64,000 nucleotides of DNA from Cyclobacteriaceae bacterium. Lineage in GTDB: Bacteria > Bacteroidota > Bacteroidia > Cytophagales > Cyclobacteriaceae. Shown here piece by piece: positions 25,842 through 32,261 of the stretch. The notes beneath the pieces were generated by a model. It had not been told where the DNA came from and did no database searches. It worked only from the letters and a program-made list of their open reading frames with translations. Location of the stretch: NCBI GenBank assembly GCA_023151255.1, contig JAKLJG010000012.1:1-64000 (forward strand). The letters run 5' to 3'. How positions within the stretch are numbered: the stretch's first letter is position 1; each line of letters begins with the position of its first letter. A program made the position numbers and the translations under genes.

Positions 25842-27017
25842 TCAGGAAATCACACCTGAGCCAACCAGTTCTTCCCCGTCATACCAGGCGGCAAACTGCC
25901 CGGGGGTAATGGCCTTCTGGGTTTTTTCAAAAACCAGGTACAAACCTTCGGTTTTTTTATGGAGTGTGCAGGGTTCCAACTCCTGCCGGTAGCGGATGCG
26001 TACGCGGTAGGCCTTCGATTCGCCATCCGTAAGTTTCAAATCTTCGCGCACCCAATGCTCATCGGCAGCCGCAATGAATAAGCCTTTCCGATAAAGGCCC
26101 GGATGTTCTTCGCCCATGCCCATGTATAAAATATTACGGGTGGTATCGGTACCGATTACAAACAAGGGTTTTGGAAAGCCGCCCAGGTTCAGTCCTCTGC
26201 GCTGCCCGATTGTATAATAATGTGCGCCCGTGTGTTCACCGGCTTCGGTACCGACATCGGGGCTGTACCGGTAAGGTTTTGTTACATCCACCAGGTCGTC
26301 CATTGACTGACCGTTACTAAATACCGGTGCATCAGGCGGAACGAGAATGGCTTTTCCTTTTTTGGGTTCAAGTTGCTGTTGCAAAAACTCCGGCAGGTGC
26401 ACTTTGCCTACAAAGCACAGTCCTTGTGAATCTTTTTTCCCGGCAGTAACCAACCCGATTTTTTTGGCGATGTCGCGTACTTCGGGTTTCAGCAGTTCGC
26501 CAACTGGAAAGAGCGCCCGCGACAGTTGTTGCTGAGTAAGCTGGCATAAAAAATAGCTTTGATCCTTATTCGGATCGGTACCCGCCAGAAGCCGGTAAAC
26601 GGTATTGCCATTAACTACCGTTTCGGCTTTGCGGGCATAGTGGCCGGTGGCTACGTAATTTGCACCCAGTTTTAATGCAGCGTTTAAAAAAATATCAAAC
26701 TTGATTTCGCGGTTGCACAGCACATCGGGGTTTGGGGTGCGGCCGCGCTGGTATTCGGCAAACATGTAATCCACAATGCGCGCCTTGTACTCGCTGCTCA
26801 GGTCGATGGTTTGAAACGGAATGCCCAGGTGCTGGGCCACAATCATGGCATCGTTGCTGTCGTCAAGCCAGGGGCACTCGTTGCTGATGGTAACGGAGTC
26901 GTCATGCCAGTTTTTCATAAACATGCCAATTACTTCGTAGCCCTGCGCTTTTAATAAGTAAGCAGCTACGCTGGAATCAACACCACCTGATAAACCGACT
27001 ACAACTCTTTTTTTCAT
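25842..27017 (-). CDS. mnmA: tRNA-specific 2-thiouridylase MnmA
   Basis: 391 residues from the ATG at 27015-27017, giving [20 protein letters not shown]; eight upstream codons are open but not MnmA-like. The PP-loop SGGVDSS (10-16) binds ATP. The two catalytic cysteines are Cys101 in [10 protein letters not shown] and Cys201 in SQGLCFVGK, and the central GHYARK and [12 protein letters not shown] are family blocks. MnmA thiolates U34 of tRNA Lys, Glu and Gln. It is 41 bases downstream of the TlpA-like gene on the same strand and may be cotranscribed. Confidence 0.95.
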   Translation of the reverse strand: MKKRVVVGLSGGVDSSVAAYLLKAQGYEVIGMFMKNWHDDSVTISNECPWLDDSNDAMIVAQHLGIPFQTIDLSSEYKARIVDYMFAEYQRGRTPNPDVLCNREIKFDIFLNAALKLGANYVATGHYARKAETVVNGNTVYRLLAGTDPNKDQSYFLCQLTQQQLSRALFPVGELLKPEVRDIAKKIGLVTAGKKDSQGLCFVGKVHLPEFLQQQLEPKKGKAILVPPDAPVFSNGQSMDDLVDVTKPYRYSPDVGTEAGEHTGAHYYTIGQRRGLNLGGFPKPLFVIGTDTTRNILYMGMGEEHPGLYRKGLFIAAADEHWVREDLKLTDGESKAYRVRIRYRQELEPCTLHKKTEGLYLVFEKTQKAITPGQFAAWYDGEELVGSGVIS

Positions 27018-27058
27018 GCTAAGCTTTAGGCTGCAAGCCACCAGCTGGAAGCTGGAAA

Positions 27059-28264
27059 CTAGCGGCTATTTAATAACTGATTCACCGTTTCATTAAACCG
27101 CTCCTTTTGTTGTTCATAATAAATCCCCGTGCCCGGGCCGGAAAAACCCGTATGGATGTATTTTACCTGGCCGTCTTTGCCCACAAAGATAGTGGTTGGG
27201 AAAGCAATTACGCGGTTGAGCGCGGGCAGCGTTTCGCTGGCGTTGGTGTTGGTTCCGGCTATCAGCACAGTATACGGTATGCTGAGTTTTTGCTTCATTT
27301 TTCTTACACGCTCGCTGGCATACTTGAAATCAGCTTTTTGTTCGTAGGCCAGTCCGATAATTTCTATGCCGCGGTCCTTGTTTTTCGCGTACCATTCGGT
27401 AAGGAAGCGTGTTTCATCCATGCAGTTGGGGCACCAGGAGCCCAGCAATTGAACAATCACTACCTTATTCTTAAACCGATCGTGCTGAAGAGATACGGGC
27501 TTTCCATCCACATCCGGAAAAGTAAATTCCAGAGTTTTGTATCCTTCATTTAAATACGTCAGCGATTCGGTTGCAGGGGGTTTGGCCTGGTCGTCTCTTA
27601 CGCCCGTCCACCTTCTTTTGCGCGACCTGCCCAGCCAGTGAATTCCCGAAAGGGTATCGCCCTGCTTAACGGCATTAAAGATATAGAGGTGATTTCCATC
27701 GAACCCGCTAAGCCAGAGGGTATCGTTCACTATGTTTCCTTCAAGGTACCGGTAATCACCGGTGGGTGTAAGGAAAGTACCTTCGGCATAGTTGCCTTTT
27801 TGGGTAAAGATGCCCAGCGCGTTAACCGTGTTGTTGTCGTTAAAAAACTGCACGGCATAGGTGCCGGAAAAATCCGGAACGGAGGCTGTGTAATCCGTTG
27901 GGGTAAACCGGTGCGTTTCACCATGGCGTGCTCTGAACGGAACCCGGTAGTCATCGGCATAGCGAATAATAAAGTGGCCGTTCAGTTCTGTGCCGTTATG
28001 AGCGGCCTTAATTAGTGCATCGAAAATATGGATGTGCAGGGTAATTGAATCATTTGTTACAACAACTTCATCCAGGTAAAGCCGTTCCTGTCCGTTTTTA
28101 ATCCAGGCCACGTACTTGCCGGCTTGCATCTGCAGGTCAAAGGTAAAGGGTAACTCTTCACCCTGCAGTTCGAGCACGCCCCGCCAGGTGCCGGGAGGGA
28201 TGGCTGTTTTTTCTGAGCCTGAGCACGCCATCATAAAAAATAACAAAAGTGGTAAAAAGCGCAT
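27059..28264 (-). CDS. Thioredoxin-fold (TlpA/ResA-like) lipoprotein with N-terminal lipocalin-like domain
   Basis: 401 residues. Signal peptide [16 protein letters not shown] with a lipobox at Cys14. Residues 22-225 are beta-rich, with [20 protein letters not shown] and two similar extended segments, suggesting a beta-barrel or lipocalin-like domain of the kind seen fused to Bacteroidota thiol oxidoreductases. Residues 245-400 are a TlpA/AhpC-TSA-type thioredoxin domain with redox motif WCPNC (277-281) and the cis-Pro region [17 protein letters not shown]. Likely role: disulfide reduction or cytochrome maturation on the outer leaf of the periplasm. Partner unknown. Confidence 0.8.
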   Translation of the reverse strand: MRFLPLLLFFMMACSGSEKTAIPPGTWRGVLELQGEELPFTFDLQMQAGKYVAWIKNGQERLYLDEVVVTNDSITLHIHIFDALIKAAHNGTELNGHFIIRYADDYRVPFRARHGETHRFTPTDYTASVPDFSGTYAVQFFNDNNTVNALGIFTQKGNYAEGTFLTPTGDYRYLEGNIVNDTLWLSGFDGNHLYIFNAVKQGDTLSGIHWLGRSRKRRWTGVRDDQAKPPATESLTYLNEGYKTLEFTFPDVDGKPVSLQHDRFKNKVVIVQLLGSWCPNCMDETRFLTEWYAKNKDRGIEIIGLAYEQKADFKYASERVRKMKQKLSIPYTVLIAGTNTNASETLPALNRVIAFPTTIFVGKDGQVKYIHTGFSGPGTGIYYEQQKERFNETVNQLLNSR

Positions 28265-28399
28265 AATGCAAGTTGGTTAAAGGTGAAAAACAGGATTTAA
28301 GCTAAAAATGTTCGTTTACTGAAAATTGTAAGCAATATACTTTCCTTACTATATTAAAGGAATGAAGGCTGTAGGTGGTGGCGGCCGGGGCAGGGCAGT

Positions 28400-28606
28400 A
28401 TGTTTGCCACTTTTAACGCTTGGGTGTACAGCCAGGTAGCGGAAGCCCAACAGCGACAAAATATTATGAGAGGGATTACAGAATCACTTACAAGTAAGGA
28501 CCAGGGAATACTTAATGTCGATCCCCGAACAGGAGGGGTTACCCAACTATTTTCGGAAGATAAATTCAGAAAGGACTTTGACACATGTACAAACGAATTA
28601 ATGTAA
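28400..28606 (+). CDS. Short hypothetical ORF in accessory island
   Basis: 68 residues, starting MFATFNAWVYSQVAEAQQRQ. The frame is open a further 14 codons upstream to a stop at 28355-28357 (R-rich, Gly-rich translation), so the N-terminus is uncertain and the ORF may be the end of a longer, decayed protein; a GGGGRGR stretch in another frame just upstream supports this. Glu/Asp/Lys-rich C-terminus (FSEDKFRKDFDTCTNELM). I do not recognise it. It overlaps the following lipoprotein ORF by 22 bases. Confidence 0.4.
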   Translation: MFATFNAWVYSQVAEAQQRQNIMRGITESLTSKDQGILNVDPRTGGVTQLFSEDKFRKDFDTCTNELM

Positions 28607-28743
28607 TTCTAAGCTTAATACTTCTACAGAACATTTTTTCCTGCAAAGATTCAAATATTGCCAGGCAGATTGAACGAAGTGGTTTAAATGGCCCATGCTA
28701 CTACGTTTTCAACTTATCCGGATTTACCCTATATGAAATATAG
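28585..28743 (+). CDS. Short predicted lipoprotein, probably frameshifted
   Basis: 52 residues, MYKRINVILSLILLQNIFSC, with a lipobox at Cys20 (NIFSC), then a polar stretch ending at TAG 28741-28743. An overlapping frame running from ATG 28688 to TAG 28811-28813 encodes 41 residues of convincing protein-like sequence (FSTYPDLPYMKYSTHELAKR, ending in a lysine/glutamate helix). The most natural reading is one gene of about 75 codons broken by a frameshift between about 28690 and 28730. No family recognised; a lipoprotein immunity-type protein is a possibility because of its position among toxin-like remnants. Confidence 0.4.
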   Translation: MYKRINVILSLILLQNIFSCKDSNIARQIERSGLNGPCYYVFNLSGFTLYEI

Positions 28744-28814
28744 CACGCATGAGTTAGCAAAACGAAGACTTGAAGAGCTAAAAAAGAAGAAAGAGCTTTT
28801 TAATAAGAAATAGA

Positions 28815-29555
28815 ATGAGGAAGTTTAAACGCTTTATGTTAATGGATAGAGTGCGGAGCACGATAATCCTTGTTGGTGAAGAACACCAACAAGGGTGGAG
28901 GAGGGAAACAAGATATGAACAACGGATTAAGCCAACGCGTGACCGGACGTTTTGGTGCAGGAAAGTAAGCACCGGAGGCCGGCTATCCGCCACTGAGCGA
29001 AAAGTAACGAATAAAACCGTGCAGCGTGTTGGTAACCCGCTGTATCAGCAGTTTTCTAATGTACAGGTGGTTCAACAGCAAGCCCAGCAAGCGGGGCCAC
29101 TCCAAGAGAACCCGTTAATGCGCTTTGCTGACAGGGCTGTTTCATGGGACGAATGGGTGAAAGCGAATCAAGGCTTGACTTATGATGAAATAGTTAATCA
29201 AATGCCTGCTCGAAATGGATTCGCTGGTGGACCACGACTGCGTTATGTATTTGATCCAGTAAATCCGAAAGCTGTGGTTGATATGCGCCATGTTCTTATC
29301 GTTGGTAAGATGGGGCCAGCATTCGGAAATGCCAACGAGTTGCTACAGCTTAAGACCGATCCTTCAAGTGCTATGGATCCCCAAGATTTTTACTCAAATC
29401 GCTTGGGCTACAGGTTTTATAATTACGTAGAAGGAAAAGGACTGACGGGCTGGATCGTGAATAACATAATCAGTAGTCCGGAGAATTTTGTCAACCGATT
29501 GAATGGGTTTATGACTAATCCAGTCTATCGAGGTCCAATTTTTATAGATCGGTAA
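28815..29555 (+). CDS. Hypothetical protein, probably frameshifted polymorphic-toxin-tail remnant
   Basis: The single-frame ORF has 246 codons, but its first ~63 residues (KFKRFMLMDRVRSTIILVGE and onward) look out of frame. The next frame, open from 28867, reads as convincing protein: NTNKGGGGKQDMNNGLSQRV, RVTGRFGAGK, a stop at 28966-28968, then APEAGYPPLSEK up to a stop at 29005-29007, after which the 28815 frame continues naturally with VTNKTVQRVGNPLYQQFSNV. So one stop and one frameshift probably break the gene. The C-terminal ~150 residues hold FADRAVSWDEWVKANQGLTY, AVVDMRHVLIVG and MDPQDFYSNRLGYRFYN. D-M-R-H followed by S-N-x-L-G is the kind of pattern found in effector tails of Rhs-like proteins; no named family is claimed. 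Confidence 0.45.
   Translation: MRKFKRFMLMDRVRSTIILVGEEHQQGWRRETRYEQRIKPTRDRTFWCRKVSTGGRLSATERKVTNKTVQRVGNPLYQQFSNVQVVQQQAQQAGPLQENPLMRFADRAVSWDEWVKANQGLTYDEIVNQMPARNGFAGGPRLRYVFDPVNPKAVVDMRHVLIVGKMGPAFGNANELLQLKTDPSSAMDPQDFYSNRLGYRFYNYVEGKGLTGWIVNNIISSPENFVNRLNGFMTNPVYRGPIFIDR
28868..28894. repeat. Perfect inverted repeat / strong hairpin
   Basis: CCTTGTTGGTG (28868-28878), loop AAGAA, CACCAACAAGG (28884-28894): an 11-bp perfect stem. A purine run GTGGAGGAGGG and an ATG at 28914 follow. It could be a transcript hairpin, a regulatory element or a chance palindrome in coding sequence. Confidence 0.6.
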
Positions 29556-29565
29556 TTTAATATAG

Positions 29566-29862
29566 ATGAATAGAGCTTTTTTTTTAGTCGTAGCTATAGC
29601 TAATTTGTTAATCTCTTGTGGTCCGTCAGATCGCATTGAGAAAAACATTCAGAATTCTCAAAAGTTAAAGGTTGGAATGACGTTAGATGAAGCTTTGAAA
29701 ATTATGGGTGAGCCATACGAAATTAAAGAGCATGCGAACTATAAAGGAATTCATGATTATTACTATGAAAGTCCGTTCGGTGCATCGGATTGGATTTACT
29801 TTTCAGTTGACTCAACGAAAAGAGTCATTGAAGTTACTCCATATGAAATAAAGAAAGATTAA
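29566..29862 (+). CDS. BamE/SmpA-fold lipoprotein
   Basis: 98 residues. Signal peptide MNRAFFLVVAIANLLISCGP with lipobox at Cys18 (LISC). The mature part has KVGMTLDEALKIMGEPYEI, the first signature of the SmpA/OmlA (BamE-like) fold (short domain in which a helix with GMTxxEVxxxxGxP precedes beta strands), and ends with FSVDSTKRVIEVTPYEIKKD. In E. coli BamE is part of the outer-membrane assembly complex, but many Bacteroidota genomes have such short lipoproteins scattered among accessory genes, some acting as immunity or accessory proteins. The DNA is visibly more A+T-rich than in the flanking core genes. It starts 10 bases after the toxin-like ORF. Confidence 0.65.
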   Translation: MNRAFFLVVAIANLLISCGPSDRIEKNIQNSQKLKVGMTLDEALKIMGEPYEIKEHANYKGIHDYYYESPFGASDWIYFSVDSTKRVIEVTPYEIKKD

Positions 29863-29867
29863 TCCTA

Positions 29868-29893
29868 AGCCCGGCAGATACCGGGCTTTTTTA
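29868..29893. terminator. Terminator between the lipoprotein and XRE regulator genes
   Basis: AGCCCGG (29868-29874), loop CAGATA, CCGGGCT (29881-29887) followed by TTTTTTAA. Convergent genes; the XRE stop (29891-29893) lies in the T-tract. Confidence 0.8.
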
Positions 29894-30217
29894 ATGCGCA
29901 TAAGTTTTCTTGGCCTGGTGATCTCGGAGGAAAGCATCAAGCAGAGCGGTAACAATATTCTTTTGTTCCTGTGGCAGCTTCTGAATGTCGGATATTTTTT
30001 TGACCAGGGATTTTTCTAAGACGGCATCAGAGCTACCGACCAGGTAATCCAAAGGCACTTCGAAAGTGTCAGCAATTTTTTTAGCAGCCTCGATTGAGGG
30101 CGAAGCTTCACCGCGTTCATACTTACCAATCATCTCACGGGATACACCGCTTTCGTTGGCCAGATCAGTTTGTGACCAGTCCTTTTCCTTGCGCAGAATC
30201 CGGCTAAGTTGCACCAT
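29891..30217 (-). CDS. XRE-family HTH regulator
   Basis: 108 residues. Residues 1-60 form a helix-turn-helix of the Cro/C1 type: RILRKEKDWSQTDLANESGV followed by SREMIGKYERGEASPSIEAA. A C-terminal helical segment (KKISDIQKLPQEQKNIVTAL) probably mediates dimerisation. Small XRE regulators often accompany mobile or toxin-antitoxin genes; here the target is unknown. It is divergent from mraZ, so its own promoter region and the dcw promoter lie back to back. A palindromic hairpin 48-82 bases ahead of its start could be its operator. Confidence 0.8.
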   Translation of the reverse strand: MVQLSRILRKEKDWSQTDLANESGVSREMIGKYERGEASPSIEAAKKIADTFEVPLDYLVGSSDAVLEKSLVKKISDIQKLPQEQKNIVTALLDAFLRDHQAKKTYAH

Positions 30218-30264
30218 CGCACCTCATCATTCAGCATTTTCCTGCATCGAAAGCCAGAAGTAAG

Positions 30265-30299
30265 ATCTGCGATTTTAGCCTGAAAACGCAGATTTTTTT
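30265..30299. promoter_or_regulatory. Inverted repeat in the XRE/mraZ intergenic region
   Basis: ATCTGCG (30265-30271) and CGCAGAT (30287-30293), with an extra TTTT/AAAA pairing in the middle (loop AGCCTG) and a T7 run after it. Could be the operator of the XRE regulator or a rho-independent terminator on the + strand; no + strand gene ends just before it, which favours an operator. Confidence 0.5.
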
Positions 30300-30412
30300 A
30301 ATCAGTCGGATTTAGTCTGGTTAATAAGCCGCGTTTATTTGTGTCCAGTCTAAAACTCAGGGAGAAATGACAGTCAGGTCCAAAAAAGGGCTGTTAGGCC
30401 CTAAAATGCAAA

Positions 30413-30442
30413 AAAGTGGTTGAAAGTGGTTGAAAGTGGTTG
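30413..30442 (+). promoter_or_regulatory. Three tandem AAAGTGGTTG repeats: candidate MraZ operators
   Basis: Units at 30413-30422, 30423-30432 and 30433-30442 are identical, 10-bp period, 46 bp before mraZ. Known family: MraZ binds direct repeats just upstream of its own gene, TGGGN repeats in E. coli and AAAGTG-type repeats in Mycoplasma. The period of one helical turn is right for stacking of the ring-shaped MraZ. Confidence 0.75.
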
Positions 30443-30459
30443 AAAAATGCTTATGTTTG
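30430..30459 (+). promoter_or_regulatory. dcw operon promoter
   Basis: Perfect -7 box TATGTTTG (30452-30459) with TTG (30430-30432) and a 19-bp spacer. The -33 element lies inside the second AAAGTGGTTG repeat, so MraZ bound to the repeats would block polymerase: autorepression. Confidence 0.7.
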
Positions 30460-30488
30460 TTATCAAGGAATAGACAACCACTACGTCA

Positions 30489-30929
30489 ATGACCTTTTTC
30501 ACCAGCGAATATGAAAGTAAGCTCGATGCCAAGGGCAGGCTGGTACTGCCATCGCGCGTAAAAGCTCAGTTGCCCGAAGGGGACAGCGAACTGGTTTTGC
30601 GCAGGGGCTTTGAGCGATGCCTCATACTCTACCCCATGGTGGAATTCAAAAAGGTGTTCTCCAAAATTTCCGGATTGAGCGAGTTTAACGAGGAGTACCG
30701 AACGCTCCAGCGCAACTTCTTCAGTGGCACGGCCACGGTTGAACTGGACGGCAACGGTCGCTTTTTACTCCCTAAAAACATGCTTTCCTATGCCCAGATC
30801 GAAAAGGATGTGATGCTGGTAGGCATGGGCAACAAGGTTGAAATCTGGAATCCAAGTTTATATGAGAAACACCTGATTTCAGACCCAAGTGAGTTGTCGA
30901 AACTAGCGCAAAAATACCTTGATGTGTAG
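30489..30929 (+). CDS. mraZ: Transcriptional regulator MraZ
   Basis: 146 residues, two AbrB-like swapped-hairpin halves in tandem. The first is FFTSEYESKLDAKGRLVLPS (about 3-22) and the second ATVELDGNGRFLLPKNMLSY (about 80-100), the DxxGR-L-P repeats of MraZ. MraZ forms an octameric ring that binds direct repeats ahead of its own gene and represses the division/wall cluster, and in some species counteracts RsmH. First gene of the cluster; its stop overlaps the longer reading frame of rsmH. Confidence 0.95.
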   Translation: MTFFTSEYESKLDAKGRLVLPSRVKAQLPEGDSELVLRRGFERCLILYPMVEFKKVFSKISGLSEFNEEYRTLQRNFFSGTATVELDGNGRFLLPKNMLSYAQIEKDVMLVGMGNKVEIWNPSLYEKHLISDPSELSKLAQKYLDV

Positions 30930-30934
30930 TGATC

Positions 30935-31843
30935 ATGGCATCGGACTATCACAAGCCGGTCATGCTCCACGAATGTATCGAAGCGCTGAATATTCACCCC
31001 GAAGGAACGTACGTAGATGCGACTTTCGGTGGTGGCGGACATAGCCTGGCTATGTTGGAGCATATAAAAGGCGGTCGGTTGATCGCCTTCGACCAGGATG
31101 AAGATGCCGCGCGTGAGGCAGAAAAAATCACGCACCGTTCTTTTACATTCTGTCATGCCAACTTCAGGTACCTCAAAAAGTTTTTAAAACTCAATAAGGT
31201 AACAGCGGTAAACGGCATTCTGGCTGACCTCGGCATTTCTTCGCACCAGATTGATGAACCCACGCGTGGCTTTTCAACCCGGTACGATGGCCCGCTGGAT
31301 ATGCGGATGAATGTAGGCAATCCGGTGACGGCAGCTAATGTGCTGAACACATACAGCGAACCGGAACTGCACCGGATACTCGGGCTGTATGGTGAAATAC
31401 GCAACGCCCGTACGGTAGCCAAAGCCCTCGTACAGGAGCGGACTATTAAGCCGTTTAGCCGCACCGATGAATTAAAAAACCTGCTTGTTCGGTATGCACC
31501 CAAAGGCAAGGAAAACAAATACTTCGCCCAGGTGTTTCAGGCGCTGCGCATTGAAGTGAATAACGAGATGCAGGCCCTTGAAGATTTTTTGCACCAGGCG
31601 GGCGAAGTGCTGGTACCGGGCGGCAGGCTGGTGGTATTGTCGTACCACTCGCTGGAAGACAGAATGGTGAAGAATTTTTTTAACAAAGGCAAAACATACG
31701 GAGAACCCGAGAAAGATTTTTTCGGAAACGTACGAAAGCCTTTCGAAGCCATAAACCGAAAGCCGGTTGAAGCTTCGGAAGAAGAAATAAAAGAAAATAA
31801 ACGTGCACGCAGTGCAAAATTAAGGGTAGCAGTAAAATTATAA
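30935..31843 (+). CDS. rsmH: 16S rRNA (cytosine1402-N4)-methyltransferase RsmH
   Basis: 302 residues from the ATG at 30935; a GTG two codons earlier overlaps the mraZ stop. SAM-binding blocks YVDATFGGGGHSLAMLEHI, LADLGISSHQIDEPTRGFS and GPLDMRMN are the RsmH signature; YHSLEDRMVKNFF, near residue 245, is the second conserved block. It methylates C1402 of 16S rRNA in the P site. Second gene of the dcw cluster. Confidence 0.95.
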   Translation: MASDYHKPVMLHECIEALNIHPEGTYVDATFGGGGHSLAMLEHIKGGRLIAFDQDEDAAREAEKITHRSFTFCHANFRYLKKFLKLNKVTAVNGILADLGISSHQIDEPTRGFSTRYDGPLDMRMNVGNPVTAANVLNTYSEPELHRILGLYGEIRNARTVAKALVQERTIKPFSRTDELKNLLVRYAPKGKENKYFAQVFQALRIEVNNEMQALEDFLHQAGEVLVPGGRLVVLSYHSLEDRMVKNFFNKGKTYGEPEKDFFGNVRKPFEAINRKPVEASEEEIKENKRARSAKLRVAVKL

Positions 31844-31844
31844 A

Positions 31845-31874
31845 CCGCCCACTCTCCAAACAGAAGAGGGGCGG
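31845..31874. repeat. Small inverted-repeat element between rsmH and ftsL
   Basis: CCGCCC (31845-31850) pairs with GGGCGG (31869-31874), with CTCT/AGAG inside, followed by GGTGAGG. Same style (CTC.CC and GGGG-TGAGG) as the element at 39595-39652. Confidence 0.45.
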
Positions 31875-31883
31875 GGTGAGGTT

Positions 31884-32261
31884 ATGGCAGACAACACATT
31901 CAAAATTGACACGAAACCAAAAAGCTCAGGCGGTGGCTTGTTTTCATTTTTGGAACGCAGGCTTAAGCTCGAGAACTATTTTGAAGAAGGCTTTCCGGTT
32001 CAGCACCTTCCAAAAATTGTGTTTGTGATGGCATTGAGTTTATTCTACATCAGCAATACTCACTATGCCGATAAAACTGTGAGGCGCATTAACGAATTGC
32101 AGGCCGAAGTGGAAGACCTGCGAGCAGATTACACCACGACCAAGGCCGACCTGATGTTTGCCAGTAAACAAAGCGAAGTAGCCCGTAAAGTAAGCCAATA
32201 TGGGCTGAAGGAAAGTTTGAAGCCGCCCTACAAAATCGAGGTGAACGAAGATGAATATTAA
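31884..32261 (+). CDS. ftsL: FtsL-like cell-division protein
   Basis: 125 residues: cytoplasmic head of about 45 residues, a single helix (about 49-68, IVFVMALSLFYISNTHYADK) and a periplasmic coiled coil (RINELQAEVEDLRADYTTTK). That shape and the place between rsmH and the PBP identify FtsL although sequence identity within FtsL is low. It would recruit FtsB-like and FtsI partners to the division site. Its end overlaps the PBP start by 11 bases. Confidence 0.8.
   Translation: MADNTFKIDTKPKSSGGGLFSFLERRLKLENYFEEGFPVQHLPKIVFVMALSLFYISNTHYADKTVRRINELQAEVEDLRADYTTTKADLMFASKQSEVARKVSQYGLKESLKPPYKIEVNEDEY

Noticed and set aside
28850-29015. Group II intron or structured RNA remnant, because several short hairpins cluster here (GTGC-GGA-GCAC, the 11-bp stem, CCGG-AGG-CCGG)
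   Set aside because: No reverse transcriptase, no domain V-like hairpin and no intron boundary. The translation in one frame is convincing protein, so coding sequence explains it better.
30413-30442. Short tandem repeats as a CRISPR array
   Set aside because: Only three 10-bp units with no spacers and no cas genes; they fit MraZ boxes at the mraZ promoter.
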